64,000 nt of DNA from Thysanoteuthis rhombus (taxonomy: Eukaryota > Mollusca > Cephalopoda > Oegopsida > Thysanoteuthidae), in the NCBI GenBank assembly GCA_963457665.1, contig OY735206.1:21220008-21284007 (forward strand), written 5' to 3'. This document shows, piece after piece, positions 45,966 through 57,152 of this stretch. The notes under the pieces were generated by a model. It was not told where the DNA came from, made no database searches, and saw nothing but the letters and a program-made list of their open reading frames with translations. A program made the translations under genes and the position numbers. Within the stretch, counting starts at the first letter, position 1; each line of letters begins with the position of its first letter.

Positions 45966-46371
45966 TGATTTCATTGGTCTATTATAAAAAGAGTGACTTT
46001 TGAGAACAACTCTTTGACAATACTTAAATGAGAAAAATTTGTATAACAAATCCATTCATTGTATAAATCCTGGCAAGAGAATTATGGATGTTTTTCTGAA
46101 TGAGGACATTAACAATGATGACCAGTGTTAAAACAGAGAAACACTGTTGCAAGTGCTGACTTAACCCAGCAACAATTATTTGCAACAAAAGCAGTTTGGA
46201 GGGGGGAAAGAAATGGGATGAGATGGTATACTTAATTAGCCTGTATTTCAGTATTCTTTCTACTAAGTATAAAACAACCTCAAGTATTTTGTGGCAGGTT
46301 AAAATGAATCATTCCTACAAATATTAATGATGCAGTAAAATGAATGGACAAATTAGCCCAAAATTAATGAA
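45966..46371. other. Non-coding sequence
   Basis: Nothing recognised. Confidence 0.4.
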
Positions 46372-46445
46372 AACAGGCATTCTCTGCTATAATGCAGATG
46401 TTGGGGTCTAAGAGGGTCAACTGCGTTATAACTGAATAGGGATAA
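46372..46445. repeat. Dispersed repeat family G, copy 1
   Basis: gcattctctgctataatgca, gatgttggggtctaagaggg and tcaactgcgttataactgaa match 54017-54090 (ctccctcgtaatgcagg, ggttgggattcaagaaagcc, aaccaggttataacagag). Probably another pogo-type end. Confidence 0.5.
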
Positions 46446-47018
46446 CAGTTGGATGGGGATGGGCATGGGCAATATTCTAGGGCGGCGATAGATGAAAAAC
46501 AGCTATCATCATCTAATTTATAAAACCAAGTGAGATTTGAACAAATGTACAAAGGCATTCTCTTAAATTTGTTTGTTTTTTTTTATAAAAAATACCACCA
46601 AAATAACTACAAAGCATACCAAATTTGAATGAATAAAAACAAAATATTTATTTCTTAGTAAGGGTTAAGGCGGAACTGGCATCACCTCTGACATCAAATA
46701 TCAGACTTATGATTTCTAAGGGGAATTCTGTTTTGTTTTCTCTCTTTCCATTTTTCCCACTGAATAGGCAATAATATAGAGAAAAATATTGGAGTTCACA
46801 AACCAACTACCTTATTTTGCAAACAGCGTTATGATGGAGACATCTGTGATAATATAGCACATGCATTGGACTATAAGACTAATTGTTTACAAGGGTACTT
46901 GGAGGACAACCACTCATCAAAATTCATCCAAAACCCACAACTGCGTACTCTGAGCTTTGATAGACAGCCCAATAGTCATAATACAAGCATATTGGACCAA
47001 GTTTAATATTTACACAGT

Positions 47019-47316
47019 CGAATCACCATGTAGCTGCACAAATGGCCTACCCAACCAAATGAGCTTGAGATTCTTCTCTCTCTACTCATCTGTGTGTCTC
47101 TGGTACTCCTGGTCATAACCAAGTTGAGCAGCCCAAGATACCACCTAAAAACGGGGGGGGGGGTCAAAACAGTGCCTTTTCAGGTCTCTAGGGTCACTTT
47201 GAACCAACAATGCCAAAACCTTGTGGTAGTACTTTTCTTTAGATAATTCAAGATGAAAGAGTCGATTGGTCTGGTTCTTTTTTTTAGAAAATTTTACTGG
47301 GCTGTGGTGTTTCATT
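47019..47316 (+). mobile_element. Family B element, both ends
   Basis: The ends are cgaatcaccatgtagct and gctgtggtgtttcatt. The interior reads the family in the opposite sense to 16036: gagattcttctctctctact, tggtactcctggtcataacc, ttttcaggtctctagggtca and ctttgaaccaacaatgcc. It contains a run of 10 or more G near 47153. Confidence 0.8.
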
Positions 47317-49080
47317 AATGCAAGGTACCGCTTTTCTTTACTTTTTTTCTCCTCAATTGAATGTCCATCTTGTGTACATGTAGTAAGAAGATTTCATTGT
47401 AGTTTCTACTTTATGGGCCATGTAATGTTGTCAATCATTATTATATTTTGCATTAACAAAATAGTTAACTGACAAGATAATATTATTTTTGGCTAAAATC
47501 TTATAAGCAAGGTTCCCGAATGTATTTTTAGTCGCACTTCAAGAACCAAATTTATTTTACATTATTTATAAGTTCATACGGATTTAGCAGAAATCAGTAA
47601 AAAGCACAAATGCTCTTACAGCAAATAGATGCAGAATGATCATGATAATCACCATCATCATCACTAGATTATCCAGGCCGTTAAATAATGATGGCAGTAC
47701 CTGACTATAATTTGAGATATCTCTTTGCTGCGGTTTTAGAGTAGAATTGTAAGAGAGAGAGACTTTTTTTCAGACAACTTTTCCTATAGAACGAGATTAC
47801 ATTGAATCATAGTTAGATGACGTAGCAGCATTTTTTAAAACAATATTTCTGTTCTGTTAGTTACTATCAATGACATCATAAATAAGGAACAGCATCTCAT
47901 TATTTCTTGTTTAAACACCTTGAATTTCATGAAACTGGATGCATGTTTTGAACAGGCATGCCCTACTTCAAATTATTGTACTTATAAAATTGCAAAAACA
48001 TTGTGTTGCTTTGCATTTTCTTTTTCAACCAGAATGGGCTTGGCTCATTATATAAGTGTGGCCTAAGATGACCTTTACTTCAGCCAATGATACAGACTCA
48101 CATCTTTTGAAATCATTAACAATGTACCTAGTTATTTTTATATTTATAAATATTTTAAGTGTATTAGCATTAGATTAATTATATAAAATAATGAGGACAA
48201 AAAAAATTGAAAATGGCACTATATCGCTTTGGAGGACCCATATTTGAACCATTCAGAGATTACTTCTTCAATCTTTACCGGTAATTTATTTAGTTACACT
48301 ATCCTTATTTTTATTACAATTAGAGACGCACCATGCGGCATAGGATTCAGTTTCTGTTAAAAAAAATTTTTAATATATCTCAACACCAAACAATTTTATT
48401 CATTTACTTTTTCTTTAGTTTTCTAATTTGAAATTAAATAGACAACCAAACTTTCATTTCTCGTGTAAATTTCAATTTATTTTTTTAAATGTGATCATAA
48501 ACTTTTATCATTCTAAAACTTGGAAAAATTCTTGTGATGATGAAAGCTTACGATTGCATTTGTAAAAAAAACATTTCAGTATGCATATTTCAAAAAAAAA
48601 AAAAAAAAAAATGATCAAACTTTAAATGGGAAATGAAAGGTTAGTTAGTCTATTTATTTTTCAAAATAAAAAACAAAAAGTGTAAATAAATAAAATAGTA
48701 AGACGTATCAAAAATAATTTACACTGCTCTGTTCAAAATGCAAATTTACTAACACTGCTCTTTTACCAAAAATTCAATTTAATCAAACAAGGTCATCACA
48801 TTTTACAGTTATGATGGACCCCAGCAGTCGTATCAAAGAGTATTAAGAATTTTAAGGTTACCAACAGATCTTGCCATTTAATAGATTTCAAGCAAGCAAT
48901 AAAAGAATTTGGATCCACTGGAAATTCAGTAAATGAAATTTAAATAAACCTTTTCACATACAAGTATATAATCACTATGTATTACATTCTTGGCCAAATA
49001 GGTACTCCAGTAGAAAAGGTATTTATGACAGATTTTGCTCAATACCAAGATTTTTTTTCTTCTCTCTTTTAGTTCAAGAA
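47317..49080. other. AT-rich sequence
   Basis: Nothing recognised. A runs lie near 48592-48611. Confidence 0.4.
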
Positions 49081-49134
49081 AAGATTGATTTCCCTAGAAC
49101 AATATCCTCTTCAACATTACATATACAAAAGATC

Positions 49135-49425
49135 AGGTATTTTGATGAAATGGTTTCATGGTAGAGTTTGTTCCACTGAGCGGTCACTCTGGCATCCATG
49201 AAGTACTCCCTTCTACAATCAGCATTTGCTGTTGGCATCTATGTCCCGTGTTGGCTGTAGCATAGACATGTTCAGGCACACTGTGCAGTGTGTGAGGACC
49301 TTTGATAAATATGATGTCCTGAGATGATGTGGAATGTCTTAAGAATATCAGCATGGGTTCGTCTGTACTTCAGACTTCCAAGTTTCGAACAGTCCAGTGG
49401 TTTTTAGTGATTGGATTTGGGGGAA
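49135..49425 (-). pseudogene. LINE reverse-transcriptase tail relic
   Basis: On the minus strand, 49400 to 49290 reads SKLGSLKYRRTHADILKTFH followed by IISG. This matches the 'L.LPSLEYRR.RGDLIETYKI..G' block close to the C-terminus of many non-LTR retrotransposon ORF2 proteins (CR1/jockey-like). After a gap and frameshift, 49224-49145 reads CRREYFMDARVTAQWNKL, matching 'CR...RKYFFS.RVV..WN.LP'. The order and spacing of both blocks are right for this region. The loci between contain NTGH for the usual 'TRGH'. The copy is dead, with at least one frameshift and stop, and lacks the catalytic fingers/palm. Confidence 0.8.
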
Positions 49426-49879
49426 TAATTCGTCTCTCTGTGTAGAACATGGTCCCCAGCATCTATGTTATACTTATATCTGGGATAATTTAGATGGTTG
49501 AAGCAAATTCCAAGTAAACTAGTTAATCCCCATGAGAAAATTCATAGATCTCTCTGAATTACTATGTTATGAATTTTTAGAAGTGTCTAAACATCTCAAT
49601 AAGATCTTTTTTAATATGCCAGTTGGTCCCAGTTATGTTGAGATATACGAAAGAAGCAAGCAGTGAGATATCATTAAAGGTGTGACATCATTAAAAAACC
49701 AACTGTTATCGTGCCATAATTCAATGTATAAGTATGGCATATTCTTATTTGAAAAATAGCCAAAAATGGCCATTCATAATTTTTATTGAAAATAATACAC
49801 ACAGAAAATTTCCAAACTGCAATATTTCACAAGCATGAGAATCAATCAACCCAAAGAAATACTACTTGCTCTACCTCCT

Positions 49880-49950
49880 TCAACAATTACCACCATGAAT
49901 GGTGGACGCATTGCTGAACTTATGGTTCTTGTTTAGAAAATAATCTACAG
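49880..49950 (-). repeat. Dispersed repeat family M, copy 2
   Basis: It contains accaccatgaatggtggacg (a near-perfect palindrome ccaccatgaatggtgg), then cattgctgaacttatggttc, then ttgtttagaaaa. In reverse it matches 18700-18775. Confidence 0.6.
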
Positions 49951-50149
49951 AAACTGTTATAAGTGGAAGAGTCCATTGTTTATATGGTTGGTAGGAGATA
50001 TTTTTATCAGCAAAATTTTCACTTTCAAGTAGAAGTCCATTGTAACAGACAGAGTAGCAGAAAAAAAAAAGAAAAGAAAAAGAAATTACAGTAGATAAAA
50101 AGTAACACATTTCATCACACAAGAACCTTTTGTTGTTATAGACATTAAA

Positions 50150-50151
<2 letters not shown>

Positions 50152-50184
<33 letters not shown>
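50152..50184. repeat. (TA)n microsatellite
   Basis: About 16 perfect TA units. Confidence 0.97.
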
Positions 50185-50187
<3 letters not shown>

Positions 50188-50585
50188 TCCAGAATCTAAA
50201 TGGAATGTTTTTATCTACTGATCTTCATGAATAATCTATATCATATGTGTGGAAGCCGATAATGAATTACTTATCTCTTGCATAGTAAATATACACAATG
50301 GATACACACACACCTCTCCTGGACCTAATAGGAAGAGGATTTTTCAAGTCTCTTCAGAAGAAAACATTCCATTTCAGAAGAAATGTTGGATCATCTAATC
50401 TCTAATGGCTGAAGGCAACCTTGGGAAATGGTCCACATTTACTACCCAACACAAGGTACTTCATTATCAACATTTCTTATTAAGTACCGATTTCAAGATT
50501 TATCAAAGAATAAAGGCCTGAGGGATTGAATCAAGGGCTTAAAAAATAAATTTACTCAACACATGATACTTGATTATCAACATAG

Positions 50586-50588
<3 letters not shown>

Positions 50589-50621
<33 letters not shown>
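50589..50621. repeat. (TA)n microsatellite
   Basis: About 16 TA units. The flanks at 50552-50589 (actcaacacatgatacttga, ttatcaacat) repeat text from 50449-50472 (acccaacacaaggtacttca, ttatcaacat), so the array sits in a small local duplication. Confidence 0.95.
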
Positions 50622-50622
<1 letters not shown>

Positions 50623-50759
50623 GCTTTTTTCTTGACGAGTAACTTTTTCAAAACCTATCAAAGAATAGATGCCGAAGGTATTCAATCAAAGGTTTAAAAG
50701 ATAAAAAGAAAAGAAAACTTGACAAAATCCAAAGGATACTGTTATGCTGGTAACGTTTT

Positions 50760-50905
50760 GTAACCTATTGGAAGGTGGCAAGTATGATATTTATTCATTA
50801 CGAGATAAAAGCCCCTGTCCATCGCAAGTAATCCATTTCAAGATAAAAGAGACTTAAATAACTGATTGAATTCGGTTGCCATCTCTCACCATTAGCTCTG
50901 AGATA
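50760..50905 (-). mobile_element. TTAA-type MITE, family C, degraded copy 4
   Basis: It has gtaacctattggaaggtggc, attacgagataaaagcccct and gtccatcgcaagtaatccat. The far end is unrecognisable. Confidence 0.65.
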
Positions 50906-51520
50906 TCTGATTTGTTTTTTTATTCAAACCATAAAATTCTTAAAACCTTAAGGTGTGCCCAAGAACCTGTATGATAAATTTTACTCTAATCAGTTCAACA
51001 GTTCCAAAGTTCAATATTTTTTGCATGTTGACAGATGATTATTTACTAATAAAATGTAAATAGACTTGGATTGACAGTAACTCACCATTTTTTAATTCCT
51101 GGGGCTTTGTCAACATTATAGCCAAATTTCAGCAAAATCAGTTGAGATTTGAGAAATTTTCCCAATTATTAACAAAAATGTTTTTGCTTATAAAACGTTG
51201 ACAAACAATCAGATCAGCCATAATTCTACTACCCTCCGGTAGAATCTCTCTACAAGTCTAATACAAAATTTCATTGGAACATATTAATGAATAACCAATT
51301 GAGTAAAAGGAGACCACAACAACAGACATCCACAGTGAAAATGATAGTTTTCAGCTTTTCTTTTTTTCTTTCTTTAGCAGGGAACAAAAATAGGTTCTTT
51401 GTAATGTTGTTTTAATTCTTATTAAAATACACATTTTTCTCTGACCACAGAAAGTTTTTTTCCTCTTTACCACTAACACAACAACTTCGATGAACCAATC
51501 AAGTACTTATTTTGGTAATT
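50906..51520. other. Non-coding sequence
   Basis: Nothing recognised. Confidence 0.4.
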
Positions 51521-51680
51521 TAGGTACCATGGCTAACTCATAAAATTTTTGAAGTTTTATTTTGATAGATAGCAACTCAGTCTTATCTCCGATTCAGGGC
51601 TCTTATCTAGCGATGGAAAGGGCTTTTATCTTGCAGTGGATAACTACTTCACTTGCCCCATTCCTTGACAAATGGGTTAA
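51521..51680 (+). mobile_element. TTAA-type MITE, family C, 5'-truncated copy 5
   Basis: It runs from ccatggctaactcataaaat through gcttttatcttgcagtggat to the right end aaatgggttaa. The left TTAACCC end is missing. Confidence 0.75.
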
Positions 51681-51827
51681 CAGAAGGAAAACAAAACTAG
51701 TAATTACTAAAGCAGTGATTCATGGGGGCTGATGAGGACCACAGACAACAATCAAAGCTTTTCATTCACTTTTCTAACAAAAACAAAACTAGATCCATAT
51801 CAGAGAAAGTGAAATTAAGACTGCACA

Positions 51828-51964
51828 GGTTTGGTTAGTCACTCTTTTGGCAGCATGCAGTGTTGGGAGTGATCAATCGAAAAATGGGTAGAAGGGATGA
51901 TCAATGAATAAATTAAATCACTTGCTTTTTGTTTGGCAGTGATAACTAAAAATGTCTGAATTTT

Positions 51965-51995
<31 letters not shown>

Positions 51996-52250
51996 GCATG
52001 ACACAAACAAAATAATCAATTTAACAAATTGCATTGCAAAGTGGACCCCCAAAATCTATTTAGGGGAGGAATTTAAAAAAAAAAAAAAAAGGTTTTCCTA
52101 GGAGTGAATCTTCAAATTTTCAACCCTTTACCTCAATTGATTGATGCAGCCTGTGTGCATGATACATACATTAACCAGCCAGCCCAACTTGAAAACAGAC
52201 GAAACCTATGTTTCCAGTCCTGGAGTCCGTTTGGGTTGATAGTCCTTAAT
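51828..52250 (+). repeat. Family A repeat, full length
   Basis: It begins ggtttggttagtcactcttt, then tggcagcatgcagtgttggg, and ends gaaacctatgtttccagtcc...gggttgatagtcc. Poly-A stretches of about 25 and 18 bases lie inside it. In other copies these places are C/A-rich. Confidence 0.8.
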
Positions 52251-52600
52251 AATTGATAAGTTAGTTGAACAAGAATAAATAGTAAATCTCACAGATAATA
52301 ATGTCTTTAATAAAAGCCTAAGAAGGAAAACTAATTGTTGAAAATCGGCTCCTCCTTGAATAATAAGTCCTTTTTAATTTCCAATGAAAACTCAATTTCC
52401 AGTGAACAATAAAAGTTGTCAACCTCTTGACACCTCAACCCTGATTATCAAAAGTAACACAAAACTAGTAATTACTGAAGCAGTGATCCAAATATGACTA
52501 AGGAAGATTTGAAACAACAATCCTAACCTCTTATTCACATCAACAGAATTAACAAAAAACTAGATCCATCTCAGACAAAACAAAAACATTGTCACATAAA

Positions 52601-52897
52601 TGAATCTCCATAGGCCACACATGTACCAGAACTCTTTATCTGGAAAATTATTGCACAAAAAAATTGATGTATGCCAGCCCAAGATATGGTCATGGTTGGT
52701 CCGAAATAACCAAAGAGACCAGAAAAAAAAAAAAAAACCTCTTTGGATGGTGCCCACTGGTGTACTTTCCAAGGTTGTAACCCTAAAAATGTAACCAGGA
52801 GACCAGAAACACACACAAACAGACATTCAAGGAGAGAAGAATCTGTAGCCCACTTGGCTGGTTGATTACGCCATATATAGAGCTACGGTGCTTCAAT
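52601..52897 (-). mobile_element. Family B element, both ends
   Basis: The ends are tgaatctccataggcc and gagctacggtgcttcaa. The interior has gtgtactttccaaggttgta, agaatctgtagcccacttgg and ctggttg. It is flanked by family A copies facing each other. Confidence 0.85.
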
Positions 52898-53019
52898 TGT
52901 ACTACTCCTGTCCTATAATGGTTGTTATATTTGCATAACAAAATGGTACAGCCTCCAACTAAATTAAACAACTAGGACAGAGGTAATAAATCCATCGATA
53001 TCTTTCCTGTAATTAAAAA

Positions 53020-53420
53020 CTGTCAACATAGGTTTTTATGGTTTTCAAGTTGGCTGGCTATGTATATATACATCACACTTTCAGGTCGAATCAATAAAGC
53101 TACAGTGCTGAAAATTTAAACATTTACTCCTTATTATGTCAAGAAAAATCATCTCTTTGTTTTCATCAATCCTCCCCAAATGTAGGGGGGGTATATTTTC
53201 TATGTAAGTTTATGCTAAATTGATTTCTCAATTCATGTCCGGCAGTCTACATGCTTGTTTTTGGAAAATTCACTTTTTTTAGTGATTACTGCACAACAAA
53301 AGGTGAGAAATGTAATTTGTTCATTGATCGCTTCTTTTTCCAATTTTTTTTAATAGATCATCCCCAACACAGCATGCAGCTAAAAGAGGTTGGTCATGTA
53401 AACGTTTCTATTGAGTGACA
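53020..53420 (-). repeat. Family A repeat, full length
   Basis: Reverse orientation: actgtcaacataggttttta, ggctggctatgtatatatac, tttactccttattatgtcaa, ttcattgatcgcttcttttt, gatcatccccaacacagcat, gcagctaaaagaggttggtc and cagatcc. With 51828-52250 it makes an inverted pair. Confidence 0.85.
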
Positions 53421-53880
53421 AACCAGATCCGTTCTCGGTATCTGATATAGAGGTTAAAAGGCTATTGGTTTGTTGGTGTCTTCCAGTTATGGAGATAGGT
53501 TCTTGGAACAAGGTATATCTAGGACTTATTTGCGGGGGATCATAGAGGTAAGCAGAGTGAACTGTTGGGGTTCCCCAAGACCCCCATTCCCGTGGGTAAA
53601 TCAACAAAGGATAGCAAACAATAGATATCCCCATTAGTAGACATTGTGCATACAAGAATCCTAGAAATTGAGAAGTAGGTATACACCATATCCACCACTC
53701 CTCCATTCTCTCCAGTTGTTCCTTCTACATTTACTTGCTGACAATAACAGTGTTTTATCTTCAGAACTGTTCCTGTACCTAATGACTGGTTTCATGGCAC
53801 AAATCACAATAATTGTAGAGAGAGTTCTATGTGATTTTCTTCTAAGAACACTAACAGCAGCAAACAGTAACCAATGACAA
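53421..53880 (-). CDS. Two adjacent anonymous frames, doubtful
   Basis: The minus-strand frames 53993-53661 (110 codons) and 53706-53380 (108 codons) cover a stretch without family repeats, except that the last 15 codons of the second run into family A. The second begins MEEWWIW and has one hydrophobic segment, FLGFLYAQCLLMGISIVCYP, followed by a YPREWGSW stretch. A decayed exon of a small membrane protein is conceivable. I see no splice signals, homology or codon bias that would establish a gene. Confidence 0.15.
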
Positions 53881-54016
53881 CAAAGTAGGCTACGAGGTAA
53901 CAGGCAGAAAATAAATAAAATATTTTTTTTTACGTAAAATAACTCCATGAGAACACTAAATGTAAAAAAAATAAAAAAAGAAAAGAGAAGCAAAGCAATT
54001 CATTTGGAATCACAGA

Positions 54017-54240
54017 TGCACACTCCCTCGTAATGCAGGGGTTGGGATTCAAGAAAGCCAACCAGGTTATAACAGAGCTGCAATGACCAGTTGGATATTT
54101 CGATGCTAGATCTAGCTACAAAATAGTTGAATAACTGGTTGCCCATTTAGCTTTTTTATAGCTAGATAAATATTTTGGGACCCATGACCAAACCTTGTTA
54201 TATAATGAACTGTGTCATAAAAGGGGAGGTCTGTATCAAG
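54017..54240. mobile_element. Pogo-like element, including family G copy 2
   Basis: The left end ctccctcgtaatgcaggggt, then tgggattcaagaaagcc, resembles 46372-46445. The right end gttatataatgaactgtgtc, then ataaaaggggaggtctgta, has the wording of pogo/Tigger outer ends. The span of about 220 bases suggests a deletion derivative. Confidence 0.45.
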
Positions 54241-54417
54241 CTGAAAATTCTCATCACATTAAATAACTCGAAGAAAAAGTATTACTTCCATTTACAATTC
54301 AAAATCTATCTACTTATATAATGAACAGCGATTTTCTTGGTTCTGCTAGGAACCATACACTTCTTCCACTTGAAAATAATTTTGCTGATTAAAATTTTTC
54401 AAGACTAGATATTTTTT

Positions 54418-54480
54418 TTGCGAGCCACCATGCACCTTGGAGAAAATACTGAAATTACTTGCTTTATTAAATCGTTGGTT
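54418..54480 (-). repeat. Partial family M, copy 3
   Basis: cgagccaccatgcaccttgg, then agaaaatactgaaattactt, keeps only the ccaccatg.. half of the palindrome. The match is weaker than between copies 1 and 2. Confidence 0.35.
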
Positions 54481-54640
54481 ATTAACTAGATGGGTGACCA
54501 TCTGGGAATACCAAGTACTATAAGCAACCATGGATTAATCCCGGGCCAAGTAATACCGCAGACATCAAAAATGATACTTGAAGCCTTTCTGCAAAAAAGT
54601 AGTATTCAAAGTGAGTGATTGTCTAATCACAGATAGGAGT
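54472..54640 (+). mobile_element. 5S rRNA-derived SINE-like repeat, copy 2
   Basis: cgttggttattaactagatg, ggtgaccatctgggaatacc and aagtactataagc match the end of 5S rRNA (ggttagtacttggatggg, tgaccgcctgggaataccgg, gtgctgtaggc). This is better than copy 1 over box C and the gggaatacc block. The downstream aagtaataccgcagacatca, aaaatgatacttgaagcctt and agtagtattcaaagtg match the tail of copy 1. The 5' half of the 5S part is replaced by unrelated sequence. The overlapping 81- and 95-codon frames are by-products. Confidence 0.75.
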
Positions 54641-55075
54641 TGCACCGAGAAGACAATAGCAAGAAGAAAGTGGAGCCTTCGTGTCACCTCTGACCACGCC
54701 AACCAACCACCATTAAACCATGTTAGAACATTAACTATTAAAATTTCACCAGGCTTACACCAATGGATAATTGTTCCATCAAGGAGAATTATTGGCCTCA
54801 GTGCTGACACTACTGAGACACAGTTTTCTAGATTTTCAAATAAGCAAAGGATAGTTTTATGGTGAACAGGAATATCTTTTTTATTATTTGATGAATCTGA
54901 AAGCTAATGTTTCTCACGTTTCTATGGAGAAAGCATTTGTCATTAACAGACAAGGCCAATAACAACACCAACATCCTATTAAGACAACAATAACTCCAAA
55001 ACCAAACATCAAAGCTGATGTGGATGCAAGTCTTTGAAAAGAGATCACAGCTTTCAATACAAGCTTTAGATAAGT
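54641..55075. other. Non-coding sequence
   Basis: A 95-codon plus frame (54578-54865) and a 112-codon minus frame (55166-54828) have no recognised domain and run into repeats. Confidence 0.4.
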
Positions 55076-55298
55076 TTAACCCATTAACTGTAGGAGGTGG
55101 CAAGTGTAATTGTAATCCATCGCAAGATAAAAACCCTGGTCTATTGCAAATAATCCATTGCAACATAATCCATTACAAGATAAAGGCTTTGACTCACGGA
55201 CAGAACAGAGTCACCATCAATCACAAAACAGGAATTTCATTGAGTTTGCCTCAGAACTGCAAGATAGATATCTTCATCATTTGCAATTAATGGGTTAA
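55076..55298 (-). mobile_element. TTAA-type MITE, family C, intact ends
   Basis: This is the best copy. The left end ttaacccattaactg (55076-55090) and right end caattaatgggttaa (55284-55298) are inverted repeats whose outermost TTAA can be read as the target-site duplication, with the element starting CCC and ending GGG. That is the signature of piggyBac-superfamily elements. The interior has short tandem variants of 'aatccattgcaagataa' at 55116-55187. With 223 bp and no frame, it is non-autonomous. Confidence 0.85.
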
Positions 55299-55436
55299 TC
55301 TTGAAACTCAGCATCAAATGACAACTAATTGGTGCAGCTTACAGGTGGAGAAAGTGCAAAGAAGAAATAATACAATAATGGCATATGAGAATAAGAAGAA
55401 AAAAGCCGATAGAAATTAGAACCCATCATCTAAAAT

Positions 55437-55800
55437 TGTCAACATAAGTTTCTCATTTTTTCAAATTAGTCTGGCTATGTATCACATTTACAGGGTAGGG
55501 GAGGGGTAGGGGTAGGGAAATCAAAACATTTACTAATTATCTCTACAAAGGAAACTTTTTTCTTTTTTTTTTAAATCCCCACCTAAAGATTTTATATAGG
55601 GATCTTTTAATTTGCACAGTTAGATTATGCTAAATTGATCACTAGTTTGTGTCTAGCGGCATTCACAATTGTTTTTTGAAAATTCAGATTTTTTTTATAG
55701 TGATCATTGGCCAAAAAAATGCAAGAACTTATTCCATGATCATCCCCAACATGGCATACAGCCAAAAGATGTTGGTCACATGACAGTTTGTATTGAACAA
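55437..55800 (-). repeat. Family A repeat, near full length
   Basis: Reverse orientation: aaattgtcaacataagtttc, ggctatgtatcacatttaca, ttatgctaaattgatcacta, gtgtctagcggcattcacaa, gatcatccccaacatggcat, acagccaaaagatgttggtc and acatgacagtttgtattgaa. A GGGGTAGGGGTAGGG stretch lies at 55496-55519. Confidence 0.8.
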
Positions 55801-56950
55801 TCGACTAAACATGTTTTTCAAATGAAATTCTTTCAGCAGAGAAAAAAAAAAAAGGTTTGTATGGTAACTTGATAAGGTACAAAATGAAAGCACTATTTTG
55901 ATAAGTGAAAAATTACCAAATGGTACGTATCATTAGAATCAGTCCCCTGCACACTCTAGCCAAAGACTGTTTTCTTCCAGATTCTGTGCAGAATACTGAG
56001 TGGATAGAAAAATTATCTGAAAGGTAATTGTCTCATACAGAAGAGAATACAGTACTGGACCAGCTGTCTGGCTTCCAGAAAACTGGCTCGTTTTGAACCT
56101 GGTAGGCTTCATAGCTGTTTGCCTCTCAGCTATTTTTCATTTTAATTTTTGTACAGTAGTTAAATTGTCCAGAGACAAATAGATTAGTGGTTAATAACGA
56201 ACAAACAGATCTTTTTTTTTGAAGCAGATTGATTCGTATAAGTTATAAACATTTCCTTATTTACTTTTCATCATACTTGATATTCTGAACGGAATTGAGA
56301 GGTGTAATAATTAGTACCTTTTGAATACAATTTCATTCTTTACTTCTCATTGATCATTTCATATTTTATGTCTATATTAAGCCTGGGTCTAGAAATCCAA
56401 ATCCTGTCTAATCTCAAGGTTGCTGGATAGATGTTCAAGTACCGTCGCAATTCAAACCTGGCTATTTTCAACAATGCTCTTCCAAGATGACAACATGCAC
56501 GCTTATGTCACTGATAATAGCCTTTGAGCGCTGACATCATTTTTTCAATCTATGAACAAACATCCTAATGAAAGTGAACACAAACAATAGCATAGCATGA
56601 ATTGATGATAAATGGTCTTTTTAAGTTGTTGAATGTTCACAACAGATGGTATATGTGGCGAAGGGCAGCTGCACAATTCATGGAATGCTTTTTGAGAATC
56701 ACCAATGGTCTGCGCTAATGATAGTTGCAGACAATATCACAAAGGTTGAGAGAACAAAAGATAAGATTTTTTCTTAAAAAATAAAAACAAAGAAAACCAT
56801 CAATTACACCAAGAGAGCAACAAACGAGACAAAAGGACTGTAATATGTGGCGTTTACACCCTGAAAGAGCTATTTACAAAAGAGATACTAAAAAAGAACT
56901 AAGGAATTGAAAAAGCTAGTATGATAAGGGCTATGTGTTAAATGAAAATA
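55801..56950. other. Non-coding sequence
   Basis: Nothing recognised. Confidence 0.4.
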
Positions 56951-56956
56951 TTTTGC

Positions 56957-57045
56957 CAAAAGATTTCTTTTTTGGCAATTTGGACTTCTTAAGAGAAATT
57001 TAACTTTAAGAGTCTTTCACTACAAGAGGAACCATTGTACTTTAA
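56957..57045 (-). mobile_element. Pogo-like terminus, copy 2
   Basis: The reverse complement gtagtgaaagactcttaaag, ttaaatttctcttaagaagt and ccaaattgccaaaaaagaaa matches 45525-45600. Confidence 0.5.
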
Positions 57046-57088
57046 AATGATTGCAGGCACTATCTCCATTTATCCTATGTTATAATAA

Positions 57089-57152
57089 CCTTGTATAGCG
57101 CCGTTCCGTTTAGCCCTACGTTTAAGAACCTATATAAAGCGCTAACAAGGTA
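57089..57152. repeat. Inverted repeat around 36-base loop
   Basis: accttgtatagcgc and gcgctaacaaggt are complementary apart from one missing base. The surrounding text is richer in CpG than the neighbourhood. Confidence 0.65.

Noticed and set aside
53421..53880. Exon of a claudin/LHFPL-like four-helix membrane protein
   Set aside because: Only one hydrophobic segment and a loosely similar YPREWGSW stretch are seen. No family cysteines or splice sites support it.
54472..54540. Functional 5S rRNA gene
   Set aside because: Only the 3' half is recognisable. The 5' half with the start of the internal promoter is missing.
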